Part shown: positions 56,462 through 64,000 of the stretch, piece by piece
How positions within the stretch are numbered: the stretch's first letter is position 1
Layout of the letters: every line of letters starts with the position of its first letter
Assembly (NCBI GenBank): GCA_902464275.1
Contig: CABQIK010000002.1
Coordinates: 62,001 to 126,000 of the forward strand
Source of the DNA: an uncultured Alphaproteobacteria bacterium
GTDB taxonomy: Bacteria > Pseudomonadota > Alphaproteobacteria > RF32 > CAG-239
Reading direction: 5' to 3'
Length of the DNA: 64,000 nucleotides
Position numbers and translations under genes: made by a program
Notes under the pieces: generated by a model
Told to the model about the DNA's origin: nothing
Databases searched by the model: none
Seen by the model: only the letters and a program-made list of their open reading frames with translations

Positions 56462-58228
56462 ATGGCAAAAAGCGTACCGGTTGAACTTAAAATGAGTTTT
56501 CATGAGCATTACAAGGCAATGTGGCCTTTTGTAAAGCCTTATGCCTTCAGAGCCTTAATGGCAATTTTAATCACCATTCCCATCGGGGCGCTTGATTCGG
56601 TGGTGGCGCTTGCCTTAAAGCCGTATATGGATATTGTTTTGGTGGATAAATCATCACAATCGCCGGCTTATATTCCGTTTTTGATTATTGCCTTTACCTC
56701 AGTGCAAGGGTGCTTAAATTATGCCGCGACTTATTTGAACACTTGGGTCGGCACTAAAATAAACCATGATGTTAAACGGGCGTTATTTAAAAAACTGCTC
56801 TGTTTGGAAACATCGTTTTTTGACACCAACGACTCGGGCGTGGTTATTCAGCGCTTTTCAACCGACTGCGACACTGCCTGCACCGGTTTGTTAGAAAACT
56901 TAAAAACCTTTTTCTCGCGGTTTTTCTCTTCAGTTTCATTAATCGGGGTGCTGATTTACAACTCATGGCAGCTTTCAATTATCGCCATTGTGTTTTTACT
57001 CGGCGCTTTACTGCCGCTTTCATCGGTTAAGCGGCGGATTAAAAAAAGCATTGCCCGCAATGTGGAAGAAACCACCAAAATTTACACCAATTACAATGAA
57101 TCGCATAACGGCAGCAAAACCATTGCCGCTTACAATCTGCAGTCATACATTTACAGCCGCTTTGACGCAACTTTGCGGGTGATTTTCAAATTAACCATGA
57201 AAGTGGTTCAGCGCACCGGTTGGATGACCCCTTTAATGCACATTATTGTTTCGGCCGGTATCGGCGGAGTTATCTGGTATGGCAGCACGCTTATTGTTGA
57301 GGGTAAAATTTCAGCCGGAAACTTTGTGTCGTTTATCACGGCTTTGGTTTTGCTGTACACTCCGATTAAAAGCATCGGCAAAAGCTATAACAATGTGCAG
57401 GTTTCGTTTTTGGCGATTGAGCGCATTATAGACATTTTAAGAATTAAGCCGCAGATTGAAAACTGCGAAAAACCGAAAACTTTACAAAAAATCAGCAAAG
57501 GAATTAGGTTTGAAAACGTTTGCTTTGAATATGTGCCCGGCTGTCCGGTTTTGAAAAACATTACCTTAGACGTTCCGGCAGGTTCCAATGTGGCGATTGT
57601 CGGCAACTCGGGCGGCGGAAAAACCACGTTGGTTAATTTGCTACCGCGCTTTTATGACGTTACTTCCGGGCAAATTTTAATTGACGGGGTTAATATCAAA
57701 AAATATTCGTTAGAATCGCTGCGTGACAACATTGCCGTGGTATTTCAAGACAACTTTTTATTTTCAGGCACCATCAGAGAAAATATTTTGCTCGGCAAGC
57801 CCGATGCCACGGAAGCTGAAATTTTTGACGTGCTGAAATTGGTATATTTGGATAAATTTGCGGCCGGATTAAAAGACGGCTTAGACACTGAAATCGGCGA
57901 ACGCGGAGCCGTGCTTTCCGGCGGGCAAAAACAGCGCCTTGCCATTGCCCGCGCGTTAATCAAAGACGCTCCGATTGTTATTTTGGACGAGGCAACCTCC
58001 GCGCTTGACAATAAGTCTGAAGCCGTAGTGCAAAAAGCGATTGAAAACCTTATGGCGCGCCGCACCGTGTTTGTAATTGCGCACCGTTTGTCAACCATTA
58101 AAAATGCCGGACAGATTATTGTGGTTAACGACGGACAAGTGATTGAAAGCGGCACGCACGCTGAATTGCTCAAAAAGTCAAACGGCGCTTACACCGCTTT
58201 GTATAACGCGCAGTTTAAAAACGCCTAA
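56462..58228 (+). CDS. msbA: lipid A export ABC transporter MsbA-type (588 aa)
   Basis: Half-transporter with an N-terminal six-helix domain (residues about 20-320) and a C-terminal ATPase. Walker A GNSGGGKTT is near 381, the signature LSGGQKQRLAIARAL near 484-498, Walker B VILDEATSALD near 508, and the H-loop in AHRLST near 540. Homodimers flip lipid A-core from the inner to the outer leaflet of the cytoplasmic membrane. It fits MsbA better than export of peptides, although substrate cannot be read from sequence. It ends three bases before the convergent YbjN gene. Confidence 0.87.
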   Translation: MAKSVPVELKMSFHEHYKAMWPFVKPYAFRALMAILITIPIGALDSVVALALKPYMDIVLVDKSSQSPAYIPFLIIAFTSVQGCLNYAATYLNTWVGTKINHDVKRALFKKLLCLETSFFDTNDSGVVIQRFSTDCDTACTGLLENLKTFFSRFFSSVSLIGVLIYNSWQLSIIAIVFLLGALLPLSSVKRRIKKSIARNVEETTKIYTNYNESHNGSKTIAAYNLQSYIYSRFDATLRVIFKLTMKVVQRTGWMTPLMHIIVSAGIGGVIWYGSTLIVEGKISAGNFVSFITALVLLYTPIKSIGKSYNNVQVSFLAIERIIDILRIKPQIENCEKPKTLQKISKGIRFENVCFEYVPGCPVLKNITLDVPAGSNVAIVGNSGGGKTTLVNLLPRFYDVTSGQILIDGVNIKKYSLESLRDNIAVVFQDNFLFSGTIRENILLGKPDATEAEIFDVLKLVYLDKFAAGLKDGLDTEIGERGAVLSGGQKQRLAIARALIKDAPIVILDEATSALDNKSEAVVQKAIENLMARRTVFVIAHRLSTIKNAGQIIVVNDGQVIESGTHAELLKKSNGAYTALYNAQFKNA

Positions 58229-58231
58229 AGA

Positions 58232-58717
58232 TTATTGCACGAACATGGTCGGAAACAGCACCTGACGCGGCGACATATTCTGCGTGAGCACCGCTTTGAA
58301 TATCGGATACATCTGCTCGCACTCGCTCACCGCAATAGAAAAGACCTGCTCCAACTTGCCGAAAAAGTCAGATTCATCAGGATTAATAATCAACGAATGT
58401 TTAAACATCGGCATTTTGCGCTCATTCCAATATGAAAAATGGCCAAGCCACATATCTTCATTGACCAACGCGAGCAGTTCAAAAATTTTACCGGTATCGG
58501 CAGTCGGCGAATCTATGTTCATCAGGCATGAAATGTGCAAACAGCGCAGATGTTCTTCCCAGGCAAAAAAGAGCAACATGTTATCCCATTTGCCTTCAAC
58601 CTCAGCCACAACTTCAGTAGAACTGCGGCGCTCAAACTCTACCGATTTTCCTTGAAACATATTTTCAACGGCGTCTATCGGATTGTATATCGGTTTGGTT
58701 TGTATTGCCGAAAACAT
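58232..58717 (-). CDS. YbjN-domain protein (161 aa)
   Basis: YbjN family: NPIDAVENMFQ near residue 12, VEGKWDNMLLFFAWEEHLRCLHISCLMNI, LLALVNEDMWLGHFSYW and MFKHSLIINP in order, followed by the ECEQMYPIFKAV helix. These proteins are sensory or chaperone-like and are common in Alphaproteobacteria. ATG at 58717 is preferred to 58783 because AAGGACACC lies before it. It ends just before msbA on the other strand. Confidence 0.87.
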   Translation of the reverse strand: MFSAIQTKPIYNPIDAVENMFQGKSVEFERRSSTEVVAEVEGKWDNMLLFFAWEEHLRCLHISCLMNIDSPTADTGKIFELLALVNEDMWLGHFSYWNERKMPMFKHSLIINPDESDFFGKLEQVFSIAVSECEQMYPIFKAVLTQNMSPRQVLFPTMFVQ

Positions 58718-58783
58718 TCGGGTGTCCTTAAATTTTGATAAATTAACTGCTTTTACAGTGCAACAGCGAGTCGTTTCAGGCAA

Positions 58784-58958
58784 TAAAGTTTAAAAAGTTT
58801 TCCACCATATTCACAACAACAAAAAAATCTTTTAAAAAATATCGTTTTTTTTCAATACTATACAAAAAACAAGGGTAAATAAAAATTTTTATATGTGGAT
58901 TATCTGAAGTTTTTTAATATACTCTTAAACAAAATAAAAAAACGGTAAAGGATATTTT
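58784..58958. other. intergenic region between the YbjN gene and lgt
   Basis: Very AT-rich, no ORF. It holds the ribosome site (AAAGGA) of lgt and an AT-rich promoter area upstream of it; ACAAAA-rich runs are abundant. Confidence 0.5.
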
Positions 58959-59768
58959 ATGAACGGTTTAGCTTACCCCGATATTTCGCCGATTATATTT
59001 TCAATCGGTCCGCTCGCCGTGCGTTGGTATTCAATGGCATATTTGTTCGGCATTGTTGCGGCGTGGTTTTTGGTATCACGAAATATCAAAAAATTTAGTC
59101 TGCCGATTTCAAAAGCGGCTTTGGAAGATATGGTGTTTTATATCACGCTCGGTATTGTTTTGGGCGGGCGCCTCGGTTATGTGCTGTTTTACGGGCGCGA
59201 TATGTTTGCCGAAAATCCGCTTGAAGTTTTTGCAATTTGGCACGGAGGAATGTCTTTTCACGGCGGAATCATCGGCGTAATTGCAGCCACCTATCTGGTT
59301 ACCAAAAAATATAATTACAAATTTTTGAGCATTACCGACCTGATAGCGCTTTATGCTCCTATCGGGATTTTTTGCGGACGCTTGGCTAATTTTGTTAATG
59401 ACGAGCTTTGGGGCAGAGTGGCTGACGTGCCGTGGGCAATTAAATTTCCGGCGGGAGGATATTTACCGCGCCATCCGTCACAGTTATATGAAGCCGCGCT
59501 TGAAGGTTTGCTTTTGTTTATAATTTTAAATTTGCTATGGCAAAAGCAATGGGTACGGCAACACACCGGCTTTACTTCGGGGCTGTTTTTGCTCGGTTAC
59601 GGCATGTTCCGGGCATTTTTGGAGCAATTTCGCGAACCTGACGCGCAACTCGGCTTTATTTTTGCGCATATCACCATGGGGCAGCTGCTTTCGCTTCCGT
59701 TTATTTTACTGGGAATCGCATTGTTGTTTGTTGCCGCAAAGCGCAGCGATATTGACCTTAAACTTTAA
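58959..59768 (+). CDS. lgt: prolipoprotein diacylglyceryl transferase (269 aa)
   Basis: Integral membrane enzyme that moves diacylglycerol from phosphatidylglycerol to the lipobox Cys of prolipoproteins. RWYSMAYLFGI, GGRLGYVLFY, IWHGGMSFHGGIIG, GRLANFVNDELWGR and RHPSQLYEAALEG are the Lgt motifs; the usual NxGELxG is NDELWG here. About seven transmembrane helices. It would lipidate the lipoproteins at 45678 and 55043. AAAGGA precedes the ATG. It overlaps the convergent GGDEF gene by 4 bases. Confidence 0.96.
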   Translation: MNGLAYPDISPIIFSIGPLAVRWYSMAYLFGIVAAWFLVSRNIKKFSLPISKAALEDMVFYITLGIVLGGRLGYVLFYGRDMFAENPLEVFAIWHGGMSFHGGIIGVIAATYLVTKKYNYKFLSITDLIALYAPIGIFCGRLANFVNDELWGRVADVPWAIKFPAGGYLPRHPSQLYEAALEGLLLFIILNLLWQKQWVRQHTGFTSGLFLLGYGMFRAFLEQFREPDAQLGFIFAHITMGQLLSLPFILLGIALLFVAAKRSDIDLKL

Positions 59769-60913
59769 GCCTCAGAAGTTAAGTTTTGAGTAAACTTATA
59801 AGCCTTTTGCACTTTTTCACGCGTGCGGGTTAAAACCACTTCGGCATCGGCATCGCTGCGTTTTTTCTCGGAAATTCCGGCGGAGACGGTAATAACCTCT
59901 TTTACCGGTTTGCGGCCTAACATAAATTCAGAACCGGCAATGCTGCGGCGAATAGTTTCAAGATATTCGCGCCCTTGTTTTTTATTTTCATTTTTGAAAA
60001 TTAAAACAAATTCATCATCGTTGTAGCGATAAATAGCGGCGCCGGTATCGGCTTCTTCAATTTTGTTAACAATCATTTTGGTGAGCATGTCGGTTTTGCG
60101 CGCGCCGTAAACCATGCGTATTTTTTCGTAATTATCAATATAAATTACCCCTAAAGCATACTTTAGCGGAAACGATGATTTAGAATGACGATAATACGCG
60201 GCGCGGCTGTATACTCCGGTTAAAGCATCGCGCAACAAGCCATATAAAAACGCATGCAAAGAGGCTGAGAGCAAAATAAATGACGAAGCGGCAAAAAAGA
60301 TGGCCACCGCGGCGGGCGAATCGGCGTAAAACATAGCAAAACCGATACTGATTAAAGCAAAGGTCATGCCGGCATTTTTAATGGTGTTATTGCAGCTTTG
60401 CCAAATAAGCGCCGCCAAAATTACCGCAATCCACTCCGCGCCGATTAATGAAATGTAATTAAGCGAGACGGTCGGCATAAAATATTCGGCTTTTTCTATT
60501 AAAAACGCCTGAAACAATATTGCGCACAAGCAATAAAAATTGTTTTCATTATTTAGAGAGCCATCATCACGAATTAAAAAAAACAGCCAATTAAGCGGCA
60601 GCAAAATTAAAAGCAACTCCCATGAAGGCGTTGTGGTAAAGCTTATGCCGCAGCTTATTTTCAAATTGTTAAGGGTTAAACCGGCAATGAGGAGCCAAAT
60701 TGTTATAAATATTGTTTTGGTTTGCTGCAAAAAAAGTAAAAAGGCAATGTTTATGCCGCAAAAAACATAAAACAGAACATACCACATTACATTTTGTTCC
60801 GGCGCAAAATTAAGCGCGGAGCAAAAATAAAAAAATGCCGCGGCAAACACAGCCGCCGGAATATATGACGTTTTGGTATCGGCAAGCAGTTTACCGAACA
60901 GGTCAGCAAACAT
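59765..60913 (-). CDS. membrane GGDEF-type protein with degenerate active site (382 aa)
   Basis: The N-terminal 215 residues form about eight transmembrane helices. Residues about 222-380 are a GGDEF-like domain starting DALTGVYSRAAYYRH. The signature GGDEF is replaced by YNDDEF near residue 296-300, with VFYxD-type IYIDNYEK intact. The change from GG to YN suggests loss of diguanylate cyclase activity, so it may be a c-di-GMP or GTP sensor, or another nucleotidyl cyclase. Helices near the start could sense envelope signals. AAAGGAG precedes the ATG. Confidence 0.85.
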   Translation of the reverse strand: MFADLFGKLLADTKTSYIPAAVFAAAFFYFCSALNFAPEQNVMWYVLFYVFCGINIAFLLFLQQTKTIFITIWLLIAGLTLNNLKISCGISFTTTPSWELLLILLPLNWLFFLIRDDGSLNNENNFYCLCAILFQAFLIEKAEYFMPTVSLNYISLIGAEWIAVILAALIWQSCNNTIKNAGMTFALISIGFAMFYADSPAAVAIFFAASSFILLSASLHAFLYGLLRDALTGVYSRAAYYRHSKSSFPLKYALGVIYIDNYEKIRMVYGARKTDMLTKMIVNKIEEADTGAAIYRYNDDEFVLIFKNENKKQGREYLETIRRSIAGSEFMLGRKPVKEVITVSAGISEKKRSDADAEVVLTRTREKVQKAYKFTQNLTSEA

Positions 60914-60961
60914 AAAAAACTCCTTTAACGTTTTGATGCTTTGCTATAACACAACTTTGGT

Positions 60962-62044
60962 TTAAATTTTATTTACGCATTTTAAAATAGAGCTGTCGCC
61001 GTATGAATAAAAACGATAGCGCTCATTTATGGCATGCTGATAAGCCGCTTTCATGCGTTCGGTACCGGCAATGGCGCAAATAAGCATAAATAAAGTTGAC
61101 TTCGGCAAATGAAAGTTGGTGATAATCATATCTATAATTTTAAACTTGTAGCCGGGAGTAATAAAAATATCGGTTTCGCCGGCAAACGGGTGCAAAACGC
61201 CTTTTTCATCGGCGGCGCTTTCAAGCAGACGAACCGAGGTGGTGCCAACGGCGATAATGCGGCGGCCTTCTTGTTTGGCTTTATTGATTATAGCGGCGGT
61301 CTGCTCTGAAATTATGCCGTATTCGGCGTGCATTTTATGATCTTTGGTATCTTCGGTTTTAACCGGCAAAAAAGTTCCGGCGCCAACATGCAAAGTTAAA
61401 AACACTTTGGTAACGCCTTTTTTATCAAGCGCGTTTAACACATTTTGCGTAAAATGCAATCCGGCAGTGGGAGCGGCAACCGCGCCGTCATATTTGGCAT
61501 AAACGGTCTGATAATTTTCTTTGTCATTATATTTGTTCCAAAGCCCCTGCCCCGGTTTGTCACGCTTAATATAAGGCGGAAGCGGCATAGAACCGTATTT
61601 TTCAAGCATGCGGCCAAGCGCGTCAACTTCACAGGTAAATTGCAGTAAAACGCCGTCCTCGCCGTTTTTTTCAAGCACAATGGCGGAAAAATCAGAATCT
61701 TCCGCCGCAATTTCATCAGTATAAAACTCAACTTCATCACCTGGTTTTAAGCGTTTGGCATTTTTTACAAACGACCACCAGGCTTTGCCGTCTTCAGGGT
61801 GGTAAAGCGTAACTTCAACCAAAGCATCACCGCGCTTGCCGTACAAACGCGCCGGAATAACTTTGGTATCATTAAAAACCAAAACATCGCCCTTTTGCAA
61901 AATGTCCGGCAAATCATAAAAATGGCGGTCATTAATTTCATTTTCTTTTGACAAATCCAACAAGCGGGACGAATCGCGCGGATTAACCGGTTCTTTGGCA
62001 ATTAAATCTTTGTCCAGTTCAAAATCAAAAACATCTACCTTCAT
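60962..62044 (-). CDS. queA: S-adenosylmethionine:tRNA ribosyltransferase-isomerase (360 aa)
   Basis: QueA transfers and isomerises the ribosyl part of SAM to 7-aminomethyl-7-deazaguanine in tRNA, giving epoxyqueuosine. Motifs: MKVDVFDFELDKDLIAKEPVNPRDSSRLL at the N-terminus, GDVLVFNDTKVIPARLYG near 52, VAAPTAGLHFT near 190, FLTLHVGAGTF near 215 and TNFHLPKSTLFMLICAIAG near 312. Length is typical. No tgt or other queuosine gene is adjacent. The start at 62044 fits the family. Confidence 0.97.
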   Translation of the reverse strand: MKVDVFDFELDKDLIAKEPVNPRDSSRLLDLSKENEINDRHFYDLPDILQKGDVLVFNDTKVIPARLYGKRGDALVEVTLYHPEDGKAWWSFVKNAKRLKPGDEVEFYTDEIAAEDSDFSAIVLEKNGEDGVLLQFTCEVDALGRMLEKYGSMPLPPYIKRDKPGQGLWNKYNDKENYQTVYAKYDGAVAAPTAGLHFTQNVLNALDKKGVTKVFLTLHVGAGTFLPVKTEDTKDHKMHAEYGIISEQTAAIINKAKQEGRRIIAVGTTSVRLLESAADEKGVLHPFAGETDIFITPGYKFKIIDMIITNFHLPKSTLFMLICAIAGTERMKAAYQHAINERYRFYSYGDSSILKCVNKI

Positions 62045-62188
62045 GGTTACACCCTAAATTTTATTGTATTTTAGGCGGTTATAGTATATGATGCTTAACA
62101 AAGCAAGCAATTTTTACACTTAAAATTTTATTTTTAAAAATATAAAAATATTTTTCGCTAAAATTTGCATTTTTTGACAAAAAAGCTA

Positions 62189-62217
62189 TTGAAAATCAAA
62201 ATATTTTATTGTATACT
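62189..62217 (+). promoter_or_regulatory. sigma70-like promoter
   Basis: TTGAAA at 62189-62194 and TATACT at 62212-62217, 17 bases apart; the ATG at 62260 follows with GGGAG upstream. Confidence 0.7.
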
Positions 62218-62259
62218 GCGAACAATCAGAAACTTTTTTACACACGGGAGTGCTTAATT

Positions 62260-64000
62260 ATGGCAAAGAACGCTAAAGTTAAAATGGATTTGAATGAAGC
62301 TGTTACGATTTTGCAGGGTGAAACTATCGCCAAAGCAAAAGGCGCGGACGGCTATTCGGCGGCAGAAGTAAAAGAGGCATTAAAGATTGTTAAAGCGCAA
62401 GATCCGGACAATCAGGTTTTGTATCAGTATATGCTTATTACCGTGTTTCAACCGGTTAAAGCGCAAGATCCGGACAATCAGGTTTTGCATGTTTATAATG
62501 AACAGGCTAAAAATGCCCAAAATACCGCGGGCAAAACAAATGCCGAAACAACTTCTAAAACCGGTAAAAAAACCGGCGCCAAAAAAGCGGCTAAACCTGC
62601 TAAAAGCGCAAACAAAGCTCAGGTTTTGCGTTCTGATGCTTCCGACAATAAAAAACCGGATTTTAACGAGGCCGTCACCATTTTGCAAGGCGAGGCTATT
62701 GCCAGAGCCAAAGGCGCAGAAGGTTTTTCAAAGGCTGAAGTTGAAGAAGCTCTTAAAATTGTTAAGGAGCAAGACCCTGACAATAAGGTATTAAACATTT
62801 ACATGCAACAAGCAAAAAATGCCGAAAAAGCCGAGAGTATCCCTGTAAAAAATGAAAATTCCGCTGATAAAAAGGCTGAAAATAAAAAGGCTGAAAACAA
62901 GCTTGAAAACGTTTCTGCGCAAAATGCCGAAAATCGGCAGGTTTTGCGTCCGGTTCCTCCGGCAGAGTCCATGAGCTTAGACGAGGCGGTTGCCATTTTG
63001 CAAGGCGAGGCTATCGCGGCCTTAAACGGCGCCGACGGATTTTCGCAAAGCAAAATTCAGGAAGCCTTGAAAGTTGTGCAGGATAAAGACCCGAATCATC
63101 CGGCTTTAAAAGCTTATCAGGAACAGCTTGCCAACTTTGAAAAAGCCAACAAGCTGCAATCAAACAATCCGGTAATTTACGCGCAAAACTCAGAAGACAC
63201 TGACTTTACGCTCAGAGGCTACACTTTTGATAAGTTTACCGAAAGCTCTGAAAATGACGACATTCGCGAATATATTGGCAATACGGAGCTTACTGACAGC
63301 GTCAGCGGCAAAGTTTTGGAAGCTCAGGAACGCAAAGATTATCTTAACCTGATTTTTGAAGGCGCTAAGTTAAAAACCGAAACCTCATTAATAGGTGATG
63401 AAAAGTACGCCAAATTAAGCAATGCCCAGAAAATTAAGACGATTAAAGCAGAGCTTAAAACTATTTTCTTTGCTGACTTTGCCCGCACTGCCATTGCGTC
63501 AGATTTAGAAAAGCCAACCACTTTGGAGCAACGTATCGGCTCTAAAGAATATAAAGATTATATTCTGCGTCAATCACAAAAAGCTTCGGGCATTATGCAA
63601 AAAATTGTCAGCGGCGGTCAAAAGATTAAAATTAAAACCGACGCCATTTTGGCTTCATGCGCCGATACCGCGGCTCAGACCGAACAATATATTAAAGGCC
63701 TGAGATTAAAAGCTCAGCAAGCTGTTGCGCAAGCTTCGCAATCGGCTAAAAACGGAGCGCAAAAAGCTTCAGACAATATACGTAATGATTTTAACAAAAT
63801 AGCCGACCGCTTGCAGAAACATAAAAACAATTTTGAGCAGCTGGCTAACAATGTTTCAAAAAATCGTTATCAAATTTTCAAGAATATTAAAGGAAGTTTC
63901 AGTGATAACAAAATTAAATTGTTTGGCAATGTTGCCGCTAACGCCGCATTCGGTTATGTGACGGCGGCTGCCGCTTCCGGCGCGGTTGCCGGCGCAGCTG
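62260..64000 (+). CDS. large repeat-containing protein, truncated by the window end (over 580 aa)
   Basis: ATG at 62260 follows a CGGGAG ribosome site and a promoter at 62189. The frame stays open to base 64000. Three repeats share the pattern EAV(T/A)ILQGE(A/T)IAxAxGADGFSxxEVxEALKIVKxQDPDN near residues 11-55, 130-175 and 243-290. The spacers between them are lysine/alanine-rich (KTGKKTGAKKAAKPAKSANKA). After about residue 300 a long helical region with many AQ/AS repeats follows. The sequence ends in glycine/alanine (GYVTAAAASGAVAGAA), like a membrane-inserting segment. No known family. A 33-bp duplication lies in repeat 1. It may be a secreted or surface effector; not proven. Confidence 0.72.
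   Translation, partial: MAKNAKVKMDLNEAVTILQGETIAKAKGADGYSAAEVKEALKIVKAQDPDNQVLYQYMLITVFQPVKAQDPDNQVLHVYNEQAKNAQNTAGKTNAETTSKTGKKTGAKKAAKPAKSANKAQVLRSDASDNKKPDFNEAVTILQGEAIARAKGAEGFSKAEVEEALKIVKEQDPDNKVLNIYMQQAKNAEKAESIPVKNENSADKKAENKKAENKLENVSAQNAENRQVLRPVPPAESMSLDEAVAILQGEAIAALNGADGFSQSKIQEALKVVQDKDPNHPALKAYQEQLANFEKANKLQSNNPVIYAQNSEDTDFTLRGYTFDKFTESSENDDIREYIGNTELTDSVSGKVLEAQERKDYLNLIFEGAKLKTETSLIGDEKYAKLSNAQKIKTIKAELKTIFFADFARTAIASDLEKPTTLEQRIGSKEYKDYILRQSQKASGIMQKIVSGGQKIKIKTDAILASCADTAAQTEQYIKGLRLKAQQAVAQASQSAKNGAQKASDNIRNDFNKIADRLQKHKNNFEQLANNVSKNRYQIFKNIKGSFSDNKIKLFGNVAANAAFGYVTAAAASGAVAGAA
62389..62487 (+). repeat. 33-bp direct repeat flanking a 33-bp insert in the terminal gene
   Basis: GTTAAAGCGCAAGATCCGGA... 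occurs identically at 62389-62421 and 62455-62487, separated by 33 bases that encode YQYMLITVFQP. The frame is kept (22 codons inserted). The insertion is missing from repeats 2 and 3. Confidence 0.8.

Noticed and set aside
56988..58173. Long antisense frames inside msbA, uvrB and other GC-richer genes
   Set aside because: They are shadows of strong coding frames and have no start signals of their own.

Overview
The window looks like the chromosome of an uncultured, AT-rich alphaproteobacterium, probably of the host-associated (gut) Rhodospirillales/RF32-like kind. This is inferred from the style of the housekeeping proteins (UvrB, QueA, Lgt, MsbA, the YbjN-like protein, the S6-S18-L9 operon), from phage-type families common in Alphaproteobacteria (DUF2924 beside a large serine recombinase, DUF6362, DUF3489), and from short pilin-like proteins with a GRSMVEMLGVLAIIGVL-type N-terminus. 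No rRNA or marker tree was available, so the assignment is tentative.

Layout. 1-6.5 kb: a tRNA-Thr with a partial upstream duplicate, four proteins of unknown function, a family 2 glycosyltransferase and a tRNA-Ile(CAT). 6.5-12.9 kb: a phage- or ICE-like module with two tiny ORFs, DUF2924, a large serine recombinase, small replication-type genes, a 650-bp array of seven promoter-like repeats, a sigma-like protein and a terminase small subunit, but no head or tail genes. 13-30.5 kb: a dense defence island with a type I R-M operon (hsdMSR), an OLD-like ATPase-TOPRIM protein plus a Dam-type methylase, a ParB-like protein, a low-molecular-weight tyrosine phosphatase with an unknown partner, a PD-(D/E)XK/DUF5655-like protein, an RloA/RloB pair and an AbiEi/AbiEii toxin-antitoxin. 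A short direct repeat (AAnAGATACTTTTG) at about 6.65 and 30.6 kb may mark the ends of a 24-kb island that joins the last two regions.

30.8-38.2 kb: a surface-polysaccharide cluster with two family 2 glycosyltransferases, UDP-glucuronate decarboxylase, UDP-glucose dehydrogenase (together making UDP-xylose) and a 1003-residue ATP-grasp/GT2/GT8 fusion. 38-64 kb: mostly core chromosome: uvrB, rpsF-rpsR-rplI, comM, dtd, msbA, lgt, queA, with interspersed lineage-specific secreted, membrane and pilin-like proteins. An 80-95-bp repeat recurs in front of both pilin-like genes, with a shorter copy before a glycosyltransferase; the two pilin copies are followed by hairpins that bury the ribosome binding site. 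The window ends inside a large repeat-containing gene.

The most interesting unexplained signals are the 7-unit promoter-like array (10.46-11.11 kb), the OLD-like/Dam pair with its convergent ParB-like neighbour, the shared leaders that seem to tie scattered island genes into one regulon, the tri-domain glycosyltransferase with an internal start site, and the repeated leader cassette of the pilin-like genes.
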